64,000 nucleotides of DNA from Zygnema cylindricum (lineage: Eukaryota > Streptophyta > Zygnematophyceae > Zygnematales > Zygnemataceae). The DNA lies in contig JBBHKE010001774.1 in NCBI GenBank assembly GCA_037447655.1, positions 1 to 64,000 on the forward strand, written 5' to 3'. Of the stretch, positions 58,901-64,000 are shown in pieces. Made by a program: the position numbers and the translations under genes. How positions within the stretch are numbered: the first letter of the stretch is position 1; each line of letters opens with the position of its first letter. The notes below the pieces were generated by a model, which was given only the letters and a program-made list of their open reading frames with translations, had not been told where the DNA came from and ran no database searches.

Positions 58901-61900
58901 CTATAATGTCCTTTCTGGATTCCGTGAACAATGCGATGCTTTCAGGTCGGATAGAGAATTCAGAGTTATAATGTAGAGTTTTCTTTCGCTTAGGAGGATG
59001 GAGTTACCCTGGTGTGTCTTATGCAGGTCCTGCGAGTAGCTTGGCTATTGGAGGCAAAGTCAGTTCCAGTCTTGTAAGCATTGTTCAACGGATTCAAACA
59101 CGGCCACGCTACATTCTAGCAAAGGTGTGAGAATGTCACTCATTCCTTAACATCAGGCTTTCTCTCTCGAGTGCATGAATTTTTGACTACTCGGATTCTA
59201 TCTTGTTAGCTCAAAAAGTCTGTGGTTGTCAGAACAGAGGAGATATCTGACTTTTGGTATCAGCCTATGAATCACTCTGGTTTTTTTATTCTTTTACTGG
59301 TGTAGAGCTTATGGATGTCGTTTTATTTGCTTAATGCATATCTATTTTTCTTGTAAACCGTATTGTAGTAATCAAAGATTTGGCACTTTCTCTTTTGGTA
59401 GGGAGGAATTACTTCGTCGGATACGGCCACTAAAGCTCTCAGTGCTCGAAGTGCATTAGTACTCGGGCAGGCACTCCCGGGAGTTCCCTTATGGGAGCTC
59501 AGCTCAGATAGTAGACATCCTGGTGTACCATACATTGTATTCCCAGGTATGCTATATTGAAACCTCTCATGTCGATGAAAAGTCCAGTGTCTTGTTTTTC
59601 CAGGTATGTTATATTGAGACCTCTCATGTCAATGAAATGTCTTGTTTCTGAACAGGAAATGCCACGTTGCAAATTGTATCAGTTTAATCATGGACATATC
59701 TCTATCTGATGAGCAATGTGATGGAAAAAATTGTACTTGATAGTTTTGCAATATGATTTGCTGTTACGGGTCGCAACGCGCTAAAATATTTTCATGACGA
59801 GGGTACATGAAGTATTATTTTTTCATGTACATGAAAGAATACTATTTGAGCACTTAAGATTGCAAAACATCTATAGAAATCTGCTTCAAGAAATTGTTCG
59901 TGTTTGGATTGCGCCCCTTGATTTTTTTTATGTTTGTTCCGTTCTGGGTTTTTTTTGTCCGAATGCCTCTAGTGTGGCTATAGTGGATGCCCGCATGTAT
60001 CCCCACTTTTTGTTTTTTACTATTTTCTCTTTATATTCACTGTGACGTTTCCGTCTCAGGATGTGTCAACGTTACGTTTCCAGTGGTATTTCACGAAAGA
60101 AGGAGGTGTATGTTGGAAAACTGTTAACTTTACATAGTTGCTTTTGGAATACACAGGAAATGTCGGTGGTCCAGAGGCTCTGGCTGAAGTGGTGGCCAAA
60201 TGGGCGGAGGTTCCACGGGCTTCCACTTCTTCTATTCTTGAGGTGAGCTTTATGGATGGAGAAACTTGCATATCCTAGAGGGAGAGAAGGCGAGAGAGAG
60301 AGGAGGAGAGAGAGAGGGGGAGAGGTAGTGGGAGAGGGAGAAAGTCCTTTATTATTACATTTTTTTGCTGTAAATTACAATTGTTTTTGTGAAGTTGTTG
60401 ACATCCTTGGGAATAGGAAAGCCGATAGTCTCATTCTAGTTCATAACAGAAGCTCAGATAGCAAATGTTCCATTTCGCCTGTCCTGAACTCTGCTCCACA
60501 ATGAGGGGGAACGGAGAGAGGTAGAGAGGGGGAGAGGGAGAGGGGGAGGGAGGGGGAGAGGGAGAGGGAGGGGGAGAGGGAGAGGGGGAGGGGGGGGGAG
60601 GGGGAGAGGGAGAGGGAGAGGGAGGGGGAAGGGAAGACGAGAGGGAGGGAGGGAGGGAGGGAGGGAGGAAAGGAAGTCGATGAAATATAAATCAAAACGC
60701 CTTGGTCGTTTTTCTGTTGTGGGTGGATAAATCTTTGGAGGGGATTCAAGAAGGGAGAAAGCCCTGTCATCCTGCAGGTATACCACGCACCACTATTATT
60801 CTGGGATGTGGTAGCAATATCGATCCCTCATGATATTGACCATTATTAGTGCCGGATGTGGTAACAATTTGAACCATTATCATTGTGGGATGTGGTAAGA
60901 ATTCGAACCATTATTACTGCCAGATGTGGTAACAATTTGAACCGCTATTAGTGTGGGATGTGGTAAGAATTTGAACCATTTTTAGTGCCGGATGTGGTAA
61001 CAATTTGGACCATTACACCACTGAGCATTATCAGTGTGGGATGTGGTAACAACATGAATCCCTGTCAACAATTACAGCGTTGGTGGTTCTTATTTATCAT
61101 CATGGTTTTCAGAACATCTGTCTATAGATTCGCCCTTGTTCATCTCCTTATTTCTTAGAAAGTTCTGTCCTTGTACCTCACCTTATCGCATGTTTTTTTT
61201 TATGTTTCATAGATCTGTCCTTTAACCTCCCCTTGTCTTATGTTTTTTTTAACTTTTTCAGATTCACCCCAGTAGCCTCCGTGAGGGTGGTCTCCCATTG
61301 GTTGCTGCCTGTAGAGTCGCAGCAGACAATGCCTCGGTGAGTTCTATTCTAAACTTTAATCGAGGCTCAGGAATTGGGTCTGTCATCTGTCCTTCTGGTT
61401 CTCTTTCCCCTTTTATACCATGTCTGTTGCCCACCATGCCTTTATCCCACATTTTTCAGTCAGCCCATTCTAGTCTACCTTCCCATAATGAAATTTTGAG
61501 AATTGTCCAAATCAAAGGAACTGTCTTCAGGGTTTCAGAGTTATTCAGGCGCTCGTATTTCTGTGTCAATGTATCAAATACACCTTAAAGCTCCATTAAC
61601 GGACCTTGTTTGTGTGAACAGGTACCTGTGACAGTTCATTTGGACCATGGAACTGAGGAAAGCGACCTTTTGGCTGCTTTACATCAGGTGCCTTTGTCTT
61701 TTTCCAACCACTTGTCGTACAACCATTCTACTTGAAAAAATTTAAGGCTGGTAACGAGTGTGGGAGCTTTTATACTAAATTCGACAAGCAAGGCAGGAGT
61801 AGGTTAATTACATATGGGGATTGATTAACAACATCTTGGCTATTTTAGTGGATTTCCTTTTGATATTCCCTTTGAAGGGGCTGAGGGAAACCTAATGCTC

Positions 61901-63525
61901 TTGTCCTATTGTACATCTGGGCAGAAACACACATTTTCAATAGATTATCGATTGTGTCTTACAACAAAAAACAACAAAAGGGCAACTGAGAATTTTCTCG
62001 TTGCAGCTTCATCTGCATCTTTTGTTTTCAACCGATAATTGATGCCTGTGCCTCTGTTGTTTGTTTTGTTTTCAGGGATTCGACTCAATTATGGTTGACG
62101 GCTCACACTTGCGCTATGAAGAGAATGTGGCCTTTACAAAGAAGTTAACAGAAGCTGCAGGTAATTGTGGCCTTGCGGTTGAAGCTGAGTTGGGAAGACT
62201 TTCTGGAACTGAGGATGGGCTCACGATAGAGGAATATGAGGCCAAGCTTACAGACGTAACGCAGGTGGGTTTGACAAGATATGATGGAAAAACACTTTTC
62301 CCCTTTCTTCATCTATGTGCTTTTTAAAAAGTAAACATAATATGCTGTTTGTCATTTTAGAGATTGGTCCTATTTACATGATTTATATCTCTCTCTTTCC
62401 TCAAGATTGTTTCTGGAATTCCGTGGAGATTTAGACGGTATGGATTGTCCATTCACATATGCCTTACTTGATTTAGTTCATACCAACTTCATGCTTGACA
62501 TGGAGGAAGATGGAAACTTGTTAATCAATTGTTAATCAGCAAAGTATACAAAATGGATGTAAGTCCTTCCAATTTATCTTTTCGGAGTGGAGTTGAGTTT
62601 GTTGCAATAGACTTTGTCTAATATTTGAAAATATTAGAATAAGTTTGTGAGGCAGGATAGTCCTTCCATATTCTTTTTGCTAAATTCGCGGAAGCTTATA
62701 CATTATAGTAAGTACCTCCACTTGTGTTAAAAACCTTGTGTTACTGTAATCCATTGAAATGATAATTTAGACTCCTTACATTGCTCAACCACTTGTGACT
62801 TAACATCTATTATGCTAAACTGACGGGATTACTTGGCAGACCTATGTAACATTGATGAGTATTGTGTAATTCTCCGCCTTTTCGAATATTGCTATTTATG
62901 GAAACGCAAGAACTCTGTCGCATACATAAAATTAATTGCATTTGGAAGCCTGTGGATATGCTTTTCTCCTGATCATTCTCGAGCAAGAAATCATATAGCA
63001 TGTCCTGTTTTGCATTTTATCAAACAAAATGTGAATTCTCAATAGTATATTTAGTTATAGCTGTTTGTTTCAGTTTTCTGCTTGACGACGTTATTTTTTG
63101 AGCGTTCTTGGGGCTGCGGCCCATCAGGTCCAAAAGCGGTCATTTCAACTCTATTTTCAATGCTATTTTTGCTTGGGAAGTTATGTGGACGGCCATAAAT
63201 TACCCAATCATTGAAAACGACCTTATTATAATCGCTTTTGCGCCTGATGGAGTGCAGCCCCTTCAGTATTACAATGTCAAGTTCTTTTATGCAATATCTT
63301 GGAAAAAGACAAACGACGACAGACTGTATTCTGGCAAAAAGGATTAAACCAGTATTTTAAGGGAACTTGCTGAACTTGAATTTGATCAGGTTTTTCTGCT
63401 TCATTTTTTTGCAGGCAGAGGACTTTTTGACGTCGACTAAAGTTTCATCTCTTGCAGTCTGTGTGGGAAACGTTCATGGTCGGTATCCTCCTGGAGGGCC
63501 TAATATTGATTTAGGCAGGCTAAAG
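39791..63525 (+). CDS. Four-module fusion: two beta-hydroxyacid dehydrogenases, DUF1537 kinase, class II aldolase (3' end off window)
   Basis: Thirty-nine exons with consistent phases and GT..AG junctions encode 1275 residues so far. Order: dehydrogenase module 1 (292 codons), module 2 (322), YgbK/DUF1537 kinase (514), class II aldolase (147 visible). It matches the plant protein annotated as ketose-bisphosphate aldolase class-II family, At1g18270 in Arabidopsis (about 1370 residues, from memory). The start ATG at 39791 opens MAALHENMSVAFIGLG, with no transit peptide, so cytosol is likely (inference). Bacterial homologues act on four-carbon acid sugars: dehydrogenase oxidises the acid, the DUF1537 kinase phosphorylates the 3-oxo product, and an aldolase-type enzyme finishes. 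Threonate from ascorbate breakdown is a candidate substrate. The last exons lie right of the window, and one aldolase exon is not found. Confidence 0.93.
43967..44224 (+). repeat. Near-identical duplicated tract, copy 1 (exon 8 and flanks)
   Basis: Pairs with 51836-52093. Over the 138-base exon only four bases differ, all at third codon positions, and about 35 bases of upstream and 85 bases of downstream intron are also alignable. Neighbouring exon pairs differ far more. Confidence 0.93.
47714..53311 (+). other. Module 2: beta-hydroxyacid dehydrogenase, exons 12-22
   Basis: Exons: 47714-47914, 48518-48593, 49233-49313, 49668-49748, 50074-50150, 50533-50587, 51019-51067, 51872-52009, 52590-52671, 52887-52965, 53265-53311. 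Exon 12 joins the end of module 1 (IWEKLG), a Ser/Thr/Pro/Glu linker and the Gly motif FIGLGAMGSGMAGALL. DAPVSGGVARAATGS and SVKMVNQLLAG are intact. Exons 13-22 match exons 2-11 in length one for one (76, 81, 81, 77, 55, 49, 138, 82, 79, 47). Confidence 0.92.
51836..52093 (+). repeat. Near-identical duplicated tract, copy 2 (exon 19 and flanks)
   Basis: Partner of 43967-44224, in the same relative place in dehydrogenase module 2. Intron similarity begins at GACCTGCAGTTGTG and fades after CTATTGGATTTCA. Confidence 0.93.
53624..60242 (+). other. Module 3: YgbK/DUF1537 four-carbon acid sugar kinase, exons 23-35
   Basis: Exons: 53624-53874, 54285-54372, 55007-55126, 55376-55494, 56004-56076, 56288-56407, 56923-56991, 57133-57315, 57736-57783, 58603-58744, 59027-59124, 59402-59546, 60157-60242 (514 codons). 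The N-domain has VLIVLDDDPTGTQTVHGV (the DD-TG substrate motif), FILTNSRAL, VLRGDSTLRGHFP and PAGETEFAKDAAFGY. The C-domain (nucleotide-binding) has LIVVGSYVPKSS, AKGGITSSDTATKAL and GVPYIVFPGNVGGPEAL. All signature blocks of the family are present and uninterrupted. Confidence 0.92.
54039..54237 (+). mobile_element. 199-bp TA-flanked MITE in intron 23 of the fusion gene
   Basis: Left end CACTGCTCATCGTTATTAG, right end the near reverse complement (CTAATGACGATTAGCGGTG), each flanked by TA (54037-54038 and 54238-54239). The ends belong to the same family as 6316-7858 and resemble the large pogo-like element. Non-coding. Confidence 0.8.
60280..60670 (+). repeat. GGGAGA simple-sequence tracts in intron 35
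   Basis: Two purine-only tracts, 60280-60346 and 60505-60670, separated by about 160 bases of ordinary sequence. They lie exactly where the first aldolase exon is expected. Confidence 0.85.
60785..61075 (+). repeat. 34-bp minisatellite in intron 35
   Basis: The word GATGTGGTAA recurs at about 60855, 60889, 60923, 60957 and 60991 with 34-base spacing, within units like ATTAGTGCCGGATGTGG. Alternate units carry TAACAATTT and TAAGAATTT, suggesting a 68-bp higher-order pair. Confidence 0.85.
61262..63525 (+). other. Module 4: class II (zinc) aldolase, exons 36-39, incomplete at both ends
   Basis: Exons: 61262-61336, 61622-61687, 62076-62264, 63415-63525. Zinc-site motifs are visible: HLDHG (exon 37), MVDGSH and VEAELGRLSGTEDG (exon 38), CVGNVHGRYPPGGP (exon 39), as in fructose/tagatose-bisphosphate-type class II aldolases. 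The first visible residues, IHPSSLREGG, correspond to a point about 35-40 residues into the family domain. The start of the barrel (the GAFNVYN-type strand) is missing from the sequence between 60242 and 61262. The C-terminal third lies beyond 64000. Confidence 0.88.
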
Positions 63526-63526
63526 G

Positions 63527-63640
63527 TACCTTTTTGTCCCTCCCTCTTTCCCTCTTTCCCTCCCTCTTTCCCTCCCTCCCTCTTTCCCTCCCTCTCTCCC
63601 CTCCCCCCCTCCCTTCCCCCATCCCTCCATTCCTCCATCC
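63527..63640 (+). repeat. CCTCCCTCTTTC low-complexity tract
   Basis: Pyrimidine-only sequence directly after the donor of exon 39. Confidence 0.8.
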
Positions 63641-63654
63641 TGCTCAAACTCAAT

Positions 63655-63735
63655 ATTGGAAATTGGATTTTGAAAATTGGATATTGAAAATTGGATATTG
63701 AAAATTGGATATCGAAAATTGGATATTGGTATTGT
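63655..63735 (+). repeat. 18-bp tandem array
   Basis: Four to five copies of ATTGGATATTGAAA plus AATT spacing. The array reads as Ile/Trp/Asn-rich frames but lies in an intron. Confidence 0.8.
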
Positions 63736-64000
63736 TGGTAAGTTGCTGCCCACACAAGGGTTTACTAGACGGTTTTTCAGTTTTGTGAAAGTGGTCACTG
63801 TTGCAGTCTGTTCATGTAAGCGGTCAGATCGTCTCGTCAGTGTGAGAATCCTTCGATTTGCTACTTGTCAGTTGGGCACTTGTCATTTGGTATTGGAGAT
63901 GAGAAAATCCAGTACTGGAATTTGGAATATCAACACTTCCGGGTGAAAAGAAACCATGATGTGTAAATTGGGTATAAATAAATTATTGGAACTGATGAGG

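Noticed and set aside
60441-60786. Two Leu/Pro/Ser frames on the minus strand
   Set aside because: They arise from the GGGAGA tracts inside intron 35 of the fusion gene.

Overview
This is nuclear DNA from a plant-lineage (streptophyte) organism. Genes are split into many short exons by GT..AG introns of about 0.2-3 kb. The repeats are plant-type (Ty1/copia, hAT, TA-flanked terminal-inverted-repeat elements, microsatellites), and the largest gene is a four-module enzyme fusion that I know from plants. I cannot name the species; the long introns and heavy repeat content do not decide between a bryophyte, fern, lycophyte or charophyte. There are no rRNA, tRNA or CRISPR signals that I can support.

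Layout. (1) 1-5572, minus strand: the 5' part of an AAA+ ATPase gene built from short exons, running off the left edge, with a hAT element and a CCCTAA-bearing minisatellite in its introns. (2) 5.6-12.1 kb: gene-poor, with a TA-flanked element (6316-7858) that carries a second hAT copy inside it. (3) 12154-15949, minus: a complete four-exon CAMK-type Ser/Thr kinase (PEPKR2-like) of about 633 residues with a long Ser/Pro/Asn/Gln-rich tail. (4) 17350-33109: what I read as one Tc1/mariner-pogo-type DNA transposon. It has matching terminal inverted repeats flanked by TA, a decayed DDD transposase on the minus strand, and an unrecognised acidic coding region inside a transposase intron. It is interrupted by a 6.4-kb decayed Ty1/copia retrotransposon (20462-26856) with a 5-bp target duplication. 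(5) 33.1-39.8 kb: small inverted-repeat elements and CT-rich tracts. (6) 39791 to beyond the right edge, plus strand: 39 recognised exons of a fused enzyme with two beta-hydroxyacid dehydrogenase modules, a YgbK/DUF1537 kinase module and a class II aldolase module.

How the parts work together. In bacteria the same three activities (dehydrogenase, kinase, aldolase) are separate enzymes of four-carbon acid sugar (threonate/erythronate) breakdown, so the fusion is plausibly a whole pathway on one polypeptide. Its two dehydrogenase modules arose by tandem duplication: ten successive exon pairs have identical lengths. One exon pair with its flanking intron is nearly identical in DNA, which suggests recent gene conversion over the catalytic Lys/Asn region. 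The expected first exon of the aldolase module is not found; simple repeats occupy its place.

The transposon layer is also coherent. The TA-flanked short elements at 6316-7858 and 54039-54237 share terminal sequence with the large pogo-like element, so that element's family may once have mobilised them.
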